DNA from: an uncultured Collinsella sp.
Lineage (GTDB): Bacteria > Actinomycetota > Coriobacteriia > Coriobacteriales > Coriobacteriaceae
Length of the DNA: 64,000 nucleotides
Reading direction: 5' to 3'
Assembly: GCA_902492755.1 (NCBI GenBank)
Contig: CABUNB010000002.1
Coordinates: 1 to 64,000 of the forward strand
Shown one piece after another: positions 33,425 through 41,599 of the stretch. The position numbers and the translations under genes are program-made. The notes below the pieces were generated by a model. The model ran no database searches and was not told the origin of the DNA. It worked only from the letters and a program-made list of their open reading frames with translations. Position 1 is the stretch's first letter. Every line of letters starts with the position of its first letter.

Positions 33425-33454
33425 GTCATTCCTTTCGGGTTACAGCCCTGTGGA

Positions 33455-34381
33455 CTATGCGAGCTCGTTGGCAATAGCTGCGACCTGCTCGGCCGTTTCG
33501 CACGAATACACGCGAACGTCGCTCAGCGTACGCTTGACCAGGCCCGACAGCGTTTTGCCAGGGCCGACCTCAATAAACGTGTCGATGCCCTGATCCTGCA
33601 GAGTATGCAGCGTGTCGACCCAGCGAACGGCATGGCTCACCTGGTTGCCCAGGATATCCGATGCCGCTCGCGGGTCCGCCGGATAGGGTGCCGCCGTCAT
33701 GTTTGCCATGACCGGAATCAGCAGCGGAGACGGCGCGTGGCCGTCTTGGATATACGTCGCCAGCCCCTCAGTCGCCTCGGCCATATAGGGGCTATGAAAT
33801 GCACCCGACACCGCGACTTTCATAGCGCGGCCGCCAGCCTCTTTTACTAGGACGTCGAGCTCCTGCAACGCCTCGGGCGCTCCGGCCACAACCGTCTGCT
33901 GGGGACTGTTGTAGTTGACCGGCCAGCAGTCCTCGCCGGCCTGTTTTGCCAAACCCTCGACCTGCGCCGCATCGAGTTTGATGACGGCTCGCATGCCACC
34001 GGGGTGACGCTCGGCCGCCGTGGCCATCAATGCCGCGCGCTCACACACGAGCTCAAAACCCGCTCGCGTATCGAATGCCCCCGCAAAGGTGAGTGCTGCG
34101 ACCTCGCCCAGCGAGAATCCCGCACAGGCGGCAGGCGCCACGCCGCGCTCGCGCAGGGCGGCAGCCGCTGCCAGGTCGTGAACGAACACGCAAGGCTGCG
34201 TGTTCTCGGTCTGCGAGAGCTCCTCTTTCGAGGCGCTCCGGCACTGCTTGCTCGTCCCCGGGCGCACCTCGTCGGCAATGGCGAACACCTCGGCAGCCGC
34301 CGGCGATGCCTCGATCAGGTCGACGCCCATCGCGGGGTGCTGGGCACCCTGACCGGCAAATAGAAACGCTACGCTACCCAT
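33455..34381 (-). CDS. fabD: Malonyl-CoA:ACP transacylase
   Basis: A 308-residue acyltransferase that loads malonate on ACP. FLFAGQGAQHPAMG opens the protein, the nucleophile is in GFSLGEVAAL, and the His is in SGAFHSPYM. It starts inside the 3' end of fabK (13-bp overlap), so translation is coupled. A longer in-frame start at 34483 would lie deep in fabK and is not used. Confidence 0.95.
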   Translation of the reverse strand: MGSVAFLFAGQGAQHPAMGVDLIEASPAAAEVFAIADEVRPGTSKQCRSASKEELSQTENTQPCVFVHDLAAAAALRERGVAPAACAGFSLGEVAALTFAGAFDTRAGFELVCERAALMATAAERHPGGMRAVIKLDAAQVEGLAKQAGEDCWPVNYNSPQQTVVAGAPEALQELDVLVKEAGGRAMKVAVSGAFHSPYMAEATEGLATYIQDGHAPSPLLIPVMANMTAAPYPADPRAASDILGNQVSHAVRWVDTLHTLQDQGIDTFIEVGPGKTLSGLVKRTLSDVRVYSCETAEQVAAIANELA

Positions 34382-35313
34382 GCGGACGCACCCTTCAGGA
34401 CATGCTCGGCGCCATCGACCAGATCGTCGACGATTTCGCGTGCGCTCTGGCGTTCGTTGACCATGCCGGCAATCTGTCCGCACAAATACGAACCCTCTTC
34501 GTAATTTCCGTCCTTTGCGGCTTTACGAAGCGCGCCCGTGCCCATGGCCCCGAGCTCCTCGGGGCTTGCGCCCGCCGCCTCGTTCTTGGCATACGCGTTG
34601 GTGAAGGGGCTCTTGAGGGCGCGAACCGGATGTCCCGTCGAGCGACCGGTCGCACGCGTTGACGTATCGCCTGCCTTGAGCACCAGCTCTTTGTACTGTT
34701 CGGATACGGTGCACTCGTTTGCGACCAGAAAGCGTGTTCCCACCTGGACGCCGGTGGCACCGAGCATAAAGGCCGCTGCCACGCCGCGACCATCGGCGAT
34801 ACCGCCGGCTGCCACAACGGGGATATCGACCGCGTCGACAACCTGCGGGACGAGCGCCATCGTCGATGTCTCGCCAATATGTCCACCCGATTCGGTGCCT
34901 TCGGCAACCACAGCGGTGGCCCCGCGACGCGCCACGAGACGCGCCAGCGCCACAGAGGCAACAACCGGGATGACCTTGATGCCCGCTTCGTTCCAAGCCT
35001 TCATGTACTTGGTGGGATTGCCGGCACCCGTCACGACGACCGGCACCTGCTCGTCGATCACAACCTGTGCGACCTCGTCGGCAAACGGGCTCATAAGCAT
35101 GACGTTCACGCCAAAGGGCTTATCCGTCTTGGCGCGCAACTCGTGAATCTGATCGCGCAACCAGTTGGCGTCGGCATTCATGGCCGCGATGATTCCCAAC
35201 CCGCCGGCCTCGGACACGGCCGATGCCAGCGAGGCATCGGCAATCCAGGCCATGCCGCCCTGGAACACGGGCTTTTCGATGCCAAGCAGCCCACAGAGAG
35301 GAGTCTTGAGCAT
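34369..35313 (-). CDS. fabK: Enoyl-ACP reductase II (FMN-dependent)
   Basis: A 314-residue flavoenzyme of the nitronate monooxygenase-like fold that reduces enoyl-ACP. Typical blocks are PVFQGGMAWIADASLASAVS, EAGGLGIIAA, AEGTESGGHIGE and AAGGIADGRG for FMN binding. No fabI is seen. FabK enzymes are not inhibited by triclosan (known for the family). It lies 2 bp after acpP. Confidence 0.95.
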   Translation of the reverse strand: MLKTPLCGLLGIEKPVFQGGMAWIADASLASAVSEAGGLGIIAAMNADANWLRDQIHELRAKTDKPFGVNVMLMSPFADEVAQVVIDEQVPVVVTGAGNPTKYMKAWNEAGIKVIPVVASVALARLVARRGATAVVAEGTESGGHIGETSTMALVPQVVDAVDIPVVAAGGIADGRGVAAAFMLGATGVQVGTRFLVANECTVSEQYKELVLKAGDTSTRATGRSTGHPVRALKSPFTNAYAKNEAAGASPEELGAMGTGALRKAAKDGNYEEGSYLCGQIAGMVNERQSAREIVDDLVDGAEHVLKGASAWVA

Positions 35314-35315
35314 CT

Positions 35316-35552
35316 CTACTTCTCCAATGCCGCCTCGACCGTATCGGCGAACTCGCCGACCGTCTTGGGGTTCTCCTCGGTATCGAGCTGGATGCCAAAC
35401 TCGTCCTCGACGGCGACGAGGATCTCGACGGTGCCTAGGCTGTCGAGGCCAATCTCCTCGAGTGTGGACTCGGGCTTCATCTCGACGTCGTCAAGGCCAG
35501 CGGTCTCGCGGATAACGTCGCAAACGCGCTCGAAGGTCTTCTGATCTGCCAT
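35316..35552 (-). CDS. acpP: Acyl carrier protein
   Basis: A 78-residue acidic carrier. The phosphopantetheine serine is in EEIGLDSLGTVEIL (Gly-Leu-Asp-Ser-Leu, a Leu-for-Asp style variation after the serine found in many ACPs). AAGGAG-type site precedes ATG 35552. It is placed between fabH and fabK. Confidence 0.95.
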   Translation of the reverse strand: MADQKTFERVCDVIRETAGLDDVEMKPESTLEEIGLDSLGTVEILVAVEDEFGIQLDTEENPKTVGEFADTVEAALEK

Positions 35553-35604
35553 GGTAGTTCTCCTTTGTTTGTGCCCTAGGGGCGTTTTTATTTCCTATGT
35601 GCGG

Positions 35605-36564
35605 CTACTTCCAGCGAAGTAGATAGCCACCTATATCCAGACCGGCGCCAAATCCAACGAGGGCGATGGTGTCGCCCGCGTGCAGCGCGCCGGTATTTGC
35701 CAGTCGATCGAGAGCAAGCGGAATGCAGGCGCTCGAGATGTTGCCGGTTTCACGCAACGTTCGGACCACGCGCTCGTCTGGCACGCCGAGACGCTTGACC
35801 GCCTGACTCAGGATTCGCTCGTTAGCCTGATGGAATACAAAATGATCGATGTCTTCGACCGAAATGCCCGCATCGCTCGCAAGCGTATGGACCGTGTCGC
35901 AGATGGCGTTGACGCCGAACTTGAACACGCGGCGGCCATTCATGGACAGCACGCTCTCCCGATCGTCCACCGTCTTAAATGGCGAGGTACCCGCTAAGCC
36001 AGGAACACGCAGTGTCTCAACATCGGGATTGGTTGCAAGCTCGACGGCAAGGGGATTCACCCCGCCGGCCCCAATAACTGCAGCACCCGCGCCATCGCCA
36101 AAGAGCACGCACGTGGCACGGTCGGTCCAGTCAAGCGCACGCGTCATCTGCTCGGCGGCAACGACAAGCACATGCTTGGCTCGTCCTCGGGCGATATAGC
36201 CCTCGGCGACATCGAGCGCAAAAACAAAGCCAGCACAGGCGGCCGAGACATCGAAGGCGGGACACGTCGCGCCCAGATGCTCGGCAACGGCACATGCCTC
36301 GGCGGGAACAAGGTGGTCACCCGTTGTCGTCGAGCAGACGATCAAATCCAGCTGGCTCGAGTCGATTCCGGATACCTGGAGCGCCCGCTCGCTCGCTGCT
36401 ACGGCAAGGTCGTCGAGTGACTCGATGGTGCAGACGTGGCGGCTCTTGATGCCTGTGCGGGTAAAAATCCACTCATCCGAGGTATCGAGGAACTCGGACA
36501 GCTCGTCATTGGAAACACTGCGCTTAGGAAGCGCCGAGCCTGTTCCAAGAATCGTGAAACCCAT
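35605..36564 (-). CDS. fabH: 3-oxoacyl-ACP synthase III
   Basis: A 319-residue initiating condensing enzyme, joining acetyl-CoA (or a branched primer) and malonyl-ACP. The Cys is in FDVSAACAGFVFAL, the His in HFVFHQANERIL and the Asn in TGNISSACIP. AAAGGAGG lies just upstream of ATG 36564; a longer frame to 36621 would run through the upstream repeats and is rejected. First gene of the fatty-acid operon, with 19-bp direct repeats in its promoter region. Confidence 0.95.
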   Translation of the reverse strand: MGFTILGTGSALPKRSVSNDELSEFLDTSDEWIFTRTGIKSRHVCTIESLDDLAVAASERALQVSGIDSSQLDLIVCSTTTGDHLVPAEACAVAEHLGATCPAFDVSAACAGFVFALDVAEGYIARGRAKHVLVVAAEQMTRALDWTDRATCVLFGDGAGAAVIGAGGVNPLAVELATNPDVETLRVPGLAGTSPFKTVDDRESVLSMNGRRVFKFGVNAICDTVHTLASDAGISVEDIDHFVFHQANERILSQAVKRLGVPDERVVRTLRETGNISSACIPLALDRLANTGALHAGDTIALVGFGAGLDIGGYLLRWK

Positions 36565-36580
36565 CACTAACCTCCTTTGA

Positions 36581-36647
36581 GTTGTTGACGTGTTTACATC
36601 GACCAAGAGAGGATAACGCATTTCAGTCGTTGTTGACGTGTTAACAT
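36581..36647. promoter_or_regulatory. Paired 19-bp direct repeats in the fabH-birA intergenic region
   Basis: GTTGTTGACGTGTTTACAT (36581-36599) and GTTGTTGACGTGTTAACAT (36629-36647) differ at one base and start 48 bp apart. Each contains an imperfect dyad, GTTGAC GT GTTAAC. They sit between two divergent transcription units for fatty-acid synthesis and biotin ligase, which suggests a shared repressor site. No regulator gene is adjacent. Confidence 0.65.
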
Positions 36648-36740
36648 TAAATTGTTCAAATGCGACAAAGGCTTCACATTGTGTCTATCTCTCGACACCA
36701 TTACGCGATTGCCTTATTACCTTAGGAGGTAGCAGCTGTT

Positions 36741-37517
36741 ATGGATTCTCGTTTAACGGTGGTCGACGTAACCGGATCGACCAACGATGACCTGCTCGAA
36801 GCAGGAAAACAGGGAGCGCCGCACGGCACAGGACTTGCCGCCCGGGCTCAGACAGCAGGACGCGGCCGGCGCGGCCACAAGTGGGATTCAACCGCCGGCA
36901 ACCTATTGCTTTCGATTGTCCTGCGTCCATGCGTTAATCCTGCAAAGTACTCTGGTCTTGCCGCCGTCAGCGGCCTAGCAGTGCTCGAAGCGCTCGAAAA
37001 GCAGGGCCTTGCAAGCGAAATAGCCCTCAAGTGGCCCAACGATCTTGTCGCGCGAGGATGCAAGCTCGGCGGCATTCTGGTCGAGGCCGCACGCGATAAC
37101 GAAGGCAAACCTTTTGCCGTCTGCGGTATTGGCGTCAATGTGAACTATGTGCCTTCGGAGGTTCCCGATGGCGGCCTGCCGGCAATCGGTCTCTCGGACC
37201 TCAACGAGAATGTTCCCGCCGTCGATGTGCTACTCAAGGAGGTCTATCACACCGTCGTAAACGCTGTGGACGCGTGGGCAGAGCGTCTCAACGCCATGGA
37301 AGAAGACGCCGGACCGCTCGCGCCCGTCCACGGCGAATATATCGGTCATCTCAATTGGATTGGGGATCACGTTATCGCCCGTTCCCCCGCTGGGGACGAG
37401 CTGGCACGTGGAATCTTTCAAACGGTCGATGACTTTGGTCGCGCGTGCATCGAGACAGAAGACGACTTGCGATCCTTCCATTTTGAGGAGGCATCGCTGC
37501 GCCCCATGGGTAAATAA
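36741..37517 (+). CDS. birA: Biotin--[acetyl-CoA carboxylase] ligase, without DNA-binding domain
   Basis: A 258-residue enzyme that activates biotin as biotinyl-AMP and attaches it to AccB. The nucleotide loop is GRGRRGHKW, biotin-binding residues are in STNDDLLE, and ALKWPNDLVARG holds the catalytic Lys. The protein begins at the catalytic domain, so it lacks the N-terminal winged helix of regulatory BirA and should not be a repressor. TTAGGAGG precedes ATG. It is divergent from the fab/acc operon that encodes its substrate. Confidence 0.93.
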   Translation: MDSRLTVVDVTGSTNDDLLEAGKQGAPHGTGLAARAQTAGRGRRGHKWDSTAGNLLLSIVLRPCVNPAKYSGLAAVSGLAVLEALEKQGLASEIALKWPNDLVARGCKLGGILVEAARDNEGKPFAVCGIGVNVNYVPSEVPDGGLPAIGLSDLNENVPAVDVLLKEVYHTVVNAVDAWAERLNAMEEDAGPLAPVHGEYIGHLNWIGDHVIARSPAGDELARGIFQTVDDFGRACIETEDDLRSFHFEEASLRPMGK

Positions 37518-37570
37518 GACGCCATAGCCACCCATTCGGCCGCATTATCCGGGCCCCCAAGGCCACCGTT

Positions 37571-37614
37571 CAAAACAAAAGGGCCCCGCTACCGTAACGG
37601 CAGCGGGGCCCTTT
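37571..37614 (-). terminator. Terminator after rpsJ, shared with birA
   Basis: AAAGGGCCCCGCT (37578-37590) pairs perfectly with AGCGGGGCCCTTT (37602-37614). The minus strand continues TTTTGTTTTG. It ends the rpsL-rpsG-fusA-rpsJ operon and may also stop birA. Confidence 0.9.
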
Positions 37615-37633
37615 AAGCTATGAGCGATATCGC

Positions 37634-37942
37634 TTAGAGCTTGATGTCGATGTCGACGCCAGCGGGGAGGTCGAGACGCATGAGCGAATCAACGGTGCCC
37701 GAGGTGGGGTCGAGGATGTCGATGAGACGCTTGTGGGTGCGCATCTCGAACTGCTCACGGGAGTCCTTGTTCACGTGCGGCGAGCGGATAACCGTGTACA
37801 GGTTGCGCTCGGTGGGCAGGGGGACAGGACCGGAAACGCGAGCGCCGGTCTTCTGAGCGGTCTCGACGATGAGCTTCGCGGACTGATCGACGACCTCGTG
37901 ATCATAGCCCTTGAGGCGAATGCGGATCTTCTGGGTAGCCAA
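37634..37942 (-). CDS. rpsJ: 30S ribosomal protein S10
   Basis: A 102-residue 30S head protein, also the NusE factor of antitermination. Contains RIRLKGYDHEVVDQSAKLIV and GPVPLPTERNLYTVIRSPHV. It is the last gene of the str-type operon, directly after fusA: no tuf gene lies between, and rplC does not follow. Confidence 0.97.
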   Translation of the reverse strand: MATQKIRIRLKGYDHEVVDQSAKLIVETAQKTGARVSGPVPLPTERNLYTVIRSPHVNKDSREQFEMRTHKRLIDILDPTSGTVDSLMRLDLPAGVDIDIKL

Positions 37943-38003
37943 CTTAAACCTCCAAAGAGTGCGAGAGATGTTCTCGCAGGATTACGTAACAGGGAGCTCG
38001 AAC

Positions 38004-40103
38004 TTAGGCGTTCTTGCTCATGACCTCGTCCACGATGGACTTGGGCGCGGGCTCATAAGAGTCGAACTGCATCGTGTAGGATGCACGGCCCTGGGTCTGG
38101 GAGCGAAGGTCGGTAGCGTAACCGAACATCTCGCCCAGCGGCACCTTGGCACGGATGAGCTTGCTGTTCTTGCGATCCTCCATGCCCTCGATCTTGCCGC
38201 GGCGACCAGAGAGGTTGCCCATGACGTCGCCCATGTACTGCTCGGGGGTCTCGACCTCGACAGCCATGATCGGCTCGAGCAGCTGCGGATCGGACTTCTT
38301 GAGGGCGTCCTTGATAGCCATGGAACCGGCGATCTTGAAGGCGGCCTCGGAGGAGTCGACCTCGTGGTAGGAACCGTCGAACAGGGTGACCTTAACGTCG
38401 AGGACCGGGAAGCCGGCGATAACACCGGTGTTCAGGGCCTCCTGGATGCCCTTGTCGATGGACGGGATGTACTCCTTGGGCACGACGCCGCCGACGATAG
38501 CGTTGACGAACTCGTAGCCGAAGCCCTCCTCCATCTTCTCGAGCTTGATGACGGCGTGGCCGTACTGACCGCGACCGCCGGACTGACGGACGAACTTGCC
38601 CTCAGCCTTCTCGACGTCGTGACCAGCGGTCTCGCGGTAGGCAACCTGGGGCTTACCAACGTTAGCGTCAACCTTGAACTCGCGGAGCAGACGGTCGACG
38701 ATGATCTCCAGGTGCAGCTCGCCCATGCCGGCGATGATGGTCTGGCCGGTCTCGTGGTTGGTGGACACCTGGAAGGTCGGGTCCTCCTCGGCGAGCTTGG
38801 TCAGAGCCAGGGACATCTTGTCCTGCTCGGCCTTGGTCTTGGGCTCGATGGCAACGTCGATAACGGGCTTAGCGAACTCGATCTTCTCAAGGACGATTTC
38901 CTTGCCCTCGGCGCACAGGGTGTCACCGGTGGTGGAGTTCTTGAAGCCGACGCAAGCGACGATATCGCCGGCGGCAGCGTCGTCACGGTCGATACGCTCG
39001 GCGGCGTTCATCTCGAGGATGCGGCCGAGGCGCTCGCGCTGACCGTTGGAAGCGTTGACCACGTAGGAGCCGGACTCGGCACGGCCGGAGTAAACGCGGA
39101 CGTAGGTGAGCTTACCGACGAACGGGTCGGTCATGATCTTGAAGACCAGGCCGGAGAAAGGCTCGTCGAAGGAAGGATGACGCTGGATCTCCTCGCCGGT
39201 GTCCGGATCGGTACCGGTGACGGCCTCGACGTCGAGCGGGCTGGGCAGGTAGTCGACGACAGCGTCGAGCAGCTCCTGAACGCCCTTGTTCTTGTAGGCG
39301 GAGCCCACGAAGACGAGGTTGAGCTCGTTGGCAAGAACGCCCTTGCGCAGAGCAGCCTTGAGCTCCTCGACGGTGAAGTCCTCCTCCATGAGGATCTTCT
39401 CCATGAGCTCGTCGTCAAAGCTGGCAGCAGCGTCGAGGAGCTCCTCGCGCTTGGTGGCAGCGATGTCGGCGAACTCAGCCGGGATCTCGTCCATCGGCTC
39501 GGGGTAGGTCATGCCCTTCTCGTCGGCCTTGAAGTCCCATGCAGTCATGGTGACCAGGTCGATGACGCCCCAGAAGTTGTCCTCGGCGCCCATCGGGACC
39601 TGAGCGGCCACGGCGTTAGCGTCGAGACGATCCTTCATGGTCTCGATAGCGTTGAAGAAGTCAGCGCCCACGCGGTCATACTTGTTGATGAAGGCGATGC
39701 GGGGGACGTTGAAGGTAGAAGCCTGACGCCAAACAGTCTCAGACTGGGGCTGAACGCCAGCGACGGCGTCGAAGACGGCGACAGCGCCATCGAGGACGCG
39801 CAGGCAGCGCTCGACCTCGGCGGTGAAGTCAACGTGGCCCGGGGTGTCGATGATCTGGATGCGGTAATCGGTACCGTCCTTCTTCCAGAAGCAGGTGGTA
39901 GCAGCGGAGGTAATGGTTACGCCGCGCTCCTGCTCCTGAACCATCCAGTCCATGGTGGCAGCGCCCTCATGGACCTCACCGATCTTGTGGGTCTTACCGG
40001 TGTAGTAAAGAATACGCTCGGTCGTGGTGGTCTTACCGGCATCGATGTGAGCCATGATGCCGATGTTACGGGTATCGGAAAGCTTGTACTTAGGCTTAGC
40101 CAT
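38004..40103 (-). CDS. fusA: Elongation factor G
   Basis: A 699-residue translational GTPase that drives translocation and ribosome recycling. G1 is in GIMAHIDAGKTTTTERIL, the switch II is DTPGHVDF, and G4 is NKYDRVGAD. Domains II to V are complete, ending SYEPAPKSIVDEVMSKNA. Length and order (rpsL-rpsG-fusA) are standard. No fusidic-acid-type change was noted by eye. Confidence 0.97.
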   Translation of the reverse strand: MAKPKYKLSDTRNIGIMAHIDAGKTTTTERILYYTGKTHKIGEVHEGAATMDWMVQEQERGVTITSAATTCFWKKDGTDYRIQIIDTPGHVDFTAEVERCLRVLDGAVAVFDAVAGVQPQSETVWRQASTFNVPRIAFINKYDRVGADFFNAIETMKDRLDANAVAAQVPMGAEDNFWGVIDLVTMTAWDFKADEKGMTYPEPMDEIPAEFADIAATKREELLDAAASFDDELMEKILMEEDFTVEELKAALRKGVLANELNLVFVGSAYKNKGVQELLDAVVDYLPSPLDVEAVTGTDPDTGEEIQRHPSFDEPFSGLVFKIMTDPFVGKLTYVRVYSGRAESGSYVVNASNGQRERLGRILEMNAAERIDRDDAAAGDIVACVGFKNSTTGDTLCAEGKEIVLEKIEFAKPVIDVAIEPKTKAEQDKMSLALTKLAEEDPTFQVSTNHETGQTIIAGMGELHLEIIVDRLLREFKVDANVGKPQVAYRETAGHDVEKAEGKFVRQSGGRGQYGHAVIKLEKMEEGFGYEFVNAIVGGVVPKEYIPSIDKGIQEALNTGVIAGFPVLDVKVTLFDGSYHEVDSSEAAFKIAGSMAIKDALKKSDPQLLEPIMAVEVETPEQYMGDVMGNLSGRRGKIEGMEDRKNSKLIRAKVPLGEMFGYATDLRSQTQGRASYTMQFDSYEPAPKSIVDEVMSKNA

Positions 40104-40122
40104 GTTAGTTCCTTACCTTAAC

Positions 40123-40596
40123 TTACCAACGATAGTGAGAGAACGCGCGGTTGGCCTCGGCCATCTTGAAGACGTCCTCACGCTTCTTGACGGAAGCGCC
40201 CAGGCCGTTGGAAGCGTCGAGGATCTCGTTGGCGAGACGCTCGGCCATGGTCTTCTCCTTGCGAGCGCGGGAGAAGTTGACGATCCAGCGGATACCCAGA
40301 GCGGTGGAACGACGGGAGTTAACCTCCATCGGGACCTGATAGGTAGCGCCACCGACACGCTTGGGCTTAACCTCGAGCGTGGGCTTGACGTTGTCCATAG
40401 CCTTCTTGAAGGTAGCGAGAGCGTCGCCACCCTCGGACTTCTCGGCAACGATCTCGAAAGCGGTGTAAACGATGCGCTCAGCGGTGGCCTTCTTGCCGTC
40501 AAGAAGGACCTTGTTGATGAGCTGAGTCACCAGGCGGTTGTTGTAAACGGCGTCAGGCTGAACCTCACGACGATTAGCTGCTGCACGACGCGGCAT
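40123..40596 (-). CDS. rpsG: 30S ribosomal protein S7
   Basis: A 157-residue primary 16S rRNA-binding protein of the 30S head. Contains MPRRAAANRREVQPDAVYNN, PTLEVKPKRVGGATYQVPME and RWIVNFSRARKEKTMAERLA. It lies between rpsL and fusA as usual. Confidence 0.97.
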   Translation of the reverse strand: MPRRAAANRREVQPDAVYNNRLVTQLINKVLLDGKKATAERIVYTAFEIVAEKSEGGDALATFKKAMDNVKPTLEVKPKRVGGATYQVPMEVNSRRSTALGIRWIVNFSRARKEKTMAERLANEILDASNGLGASVKKREDVFKMAEANRAFSHYRW

Positions 40597-40669
40597 GTGA
40601 AATCTCCTTAAGTGTCTACCGTGCGGCGCTTAGGCGGCACACGGCGAAAGTATCAAAACGTTATCTGGC

Positions 40670-41047
40670 TTATTTAGCCTTGGGGCGCTTAGCACCGTAC
40701 TTGGAACGGGCCTGCATACGGTTCTGGACCGGAGCAGCGTCGTAGGCGCCACGGATGACGTGATAACGGACACCAGGGAGGTCACGGACACGACCGCCGC
40801 GAACGAGCACGATGGAGTGCTCCTGCAGGTTGTGGCCCTCACCCGGGATGTAAGCAGTAACTTCGATGCCGTTGACGAGGCGAACACGGGCAACCTTACG
40901 AAGAGCCGAGTTCGGCTTCTTGGGGCTCGTGGTGAAGACGCGGGTGCACACGCCGCGCTTCTGGGAGTTGTGCTGCAGAGCAGCGTTCTTGGACTTCTTG
41001 GGCACGGAACGACGGCCCTGGCGAACCAGCTGGTTAATAGTAGGCAA
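40670..41047 (-). CDS. rpsL: 30S ribosomal protein S12 with Arg at position 88
   Basis: A 125-residue decoding-centre protein. SPKKPNSALRK keeps Lys43. The second streptomycin-relevant position is changed: GGRVRDLPGVRYH has Arg88 (codon at 40784-40786, CGT) where most bacteria carry Lys88. Lys88Arg is a well-known streptomycin-resistance substitution in other species, so low intrinsic sensitivity is plausible but unproven. First gene of its operon; AAGGAG precedes the start. Confidence 0.97.
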   Translation of the reverse strand: MPTINQLVRQGRRSVPKKSKNAALQHNSQKRGVCTRVFTTSPKKPNSALRKVARVRLVNGIEVTAYIPGEGHNLQEHSIVLVRGGRVRDLPGVRYHVIRGAYDAAPVQNRMQARSKYGAKRPKAK

Positions 41048-41140
41048 AGCGTACTCCTTCTCGAATGATTCCAGCTTTCTGTAAAGTGCAACGGCTTGAA
41101 TCGAGGGGTCAGCATCCCCCTACGAAACACGCAGTTCGAT

Positions 41141-41169
41141 AGGATACGTGGCGTTAGCTGTGTCGTCAA
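41141..41169 (-). promoter_or_regulatory. Predicted rpsL promoter
   Basis: Minus-strand TTGACG (41169-41164) and TATCCT (41146-41141) are 17 bp apart, about 95 bp upstream of the rpsL start codon. The gap 41048-41599 also holds the long palindrome, one inverted-repeat end and a terminator, with no gene. Confidence 0.7.
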
Positions 41170-41252
41170 CAGACCACGCCGCCGGGCGTATCCCAAAATT
41201 GGCACATTTCCGCAAAGCCTACACAAAAGGAATCCCCTCCTGTGCGCGGGGG

Positions 41253-41393
41253 CGGATTCCCGGGCCGGGCGGCACAGGGGTTAAGTTTGCTGCTCTACAG
41301 TCCTGGCTCGCACGGAGGCCACATTAAGTGGCCTCCGGCTCGTGCGGAACTCGCGACAAACTTAACCCCTGTGCCGCCCGGCCCGGGAATCCG
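41253..41393. repeat. Long palindromic element, copy 2 (upstream of rpsL)
   Basis: Perfect 37-bp arms at 41253-41289 and 41357-41393 enclose a 67-bp centre with TGCTCTACAGTCCTG (41291-41305), the inner palindrome built on GGAGGC CAC ATTAA GTG GCCTCC (approx. 41314-41336) and GTGCGGAACTCGCGA. Centre sequences match copy 1, while the arms are unrelated to those of copies 1 and 3. It ends about 85 bp upstream of the rpsL -35 box. Confidence 0.88.
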
Positions 41394-41415
41394 ACGTGCT
41401 CGTCGGGGCAACGTT

Positions 41416-41453
41416 ACCTGCCAAAAAGGAACAGGTTTATTTTGGTCGGTTTT
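41416..41453. repeat. Left inverted-repeat end of the ECF sigma cassette
   Basis: This 38-bp stretch recurs in inverted orientation at 43235-43273 with two mismatches. Core: ACAGGTTTATTTTGGTCGGT. The two copies bracket the sigma and anti-sigma genes. Confidence 0.85.
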
Positions 41454-41557
41454 ATCTGCGGAAACGTCGAGCTCCAGCGGTGATCTGCTCTCATCTGTCG
41501 CATGGAAATCGGCGGCGTCTTCGGAAGTATATCGCTCGGTCTAACCGTCCATTTAAT

Positions 41558-41594
41558 GCAAAATGGGCCGCCTCCCCTAGTAGGAAGCGGCCCC
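41558..41594 (-). terminator. Terminator after the anti-sigma-like gene
   Basis: GGGCCGC (41565-41571) pairs with GCGGCCC (41587-41593), with additional CTCC/GGA pairing inside, and the minus strand continues ATTTTGC. Confidence 0.75.
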
Positions 41595-41599
41595 AAATC

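Noticed and set aside
36741..37517. BirA as repressor of the biotin or fatty-acid genes
   Set aside because: The N-terminal winged helix is missing; the protein starts at the catalytic domain.
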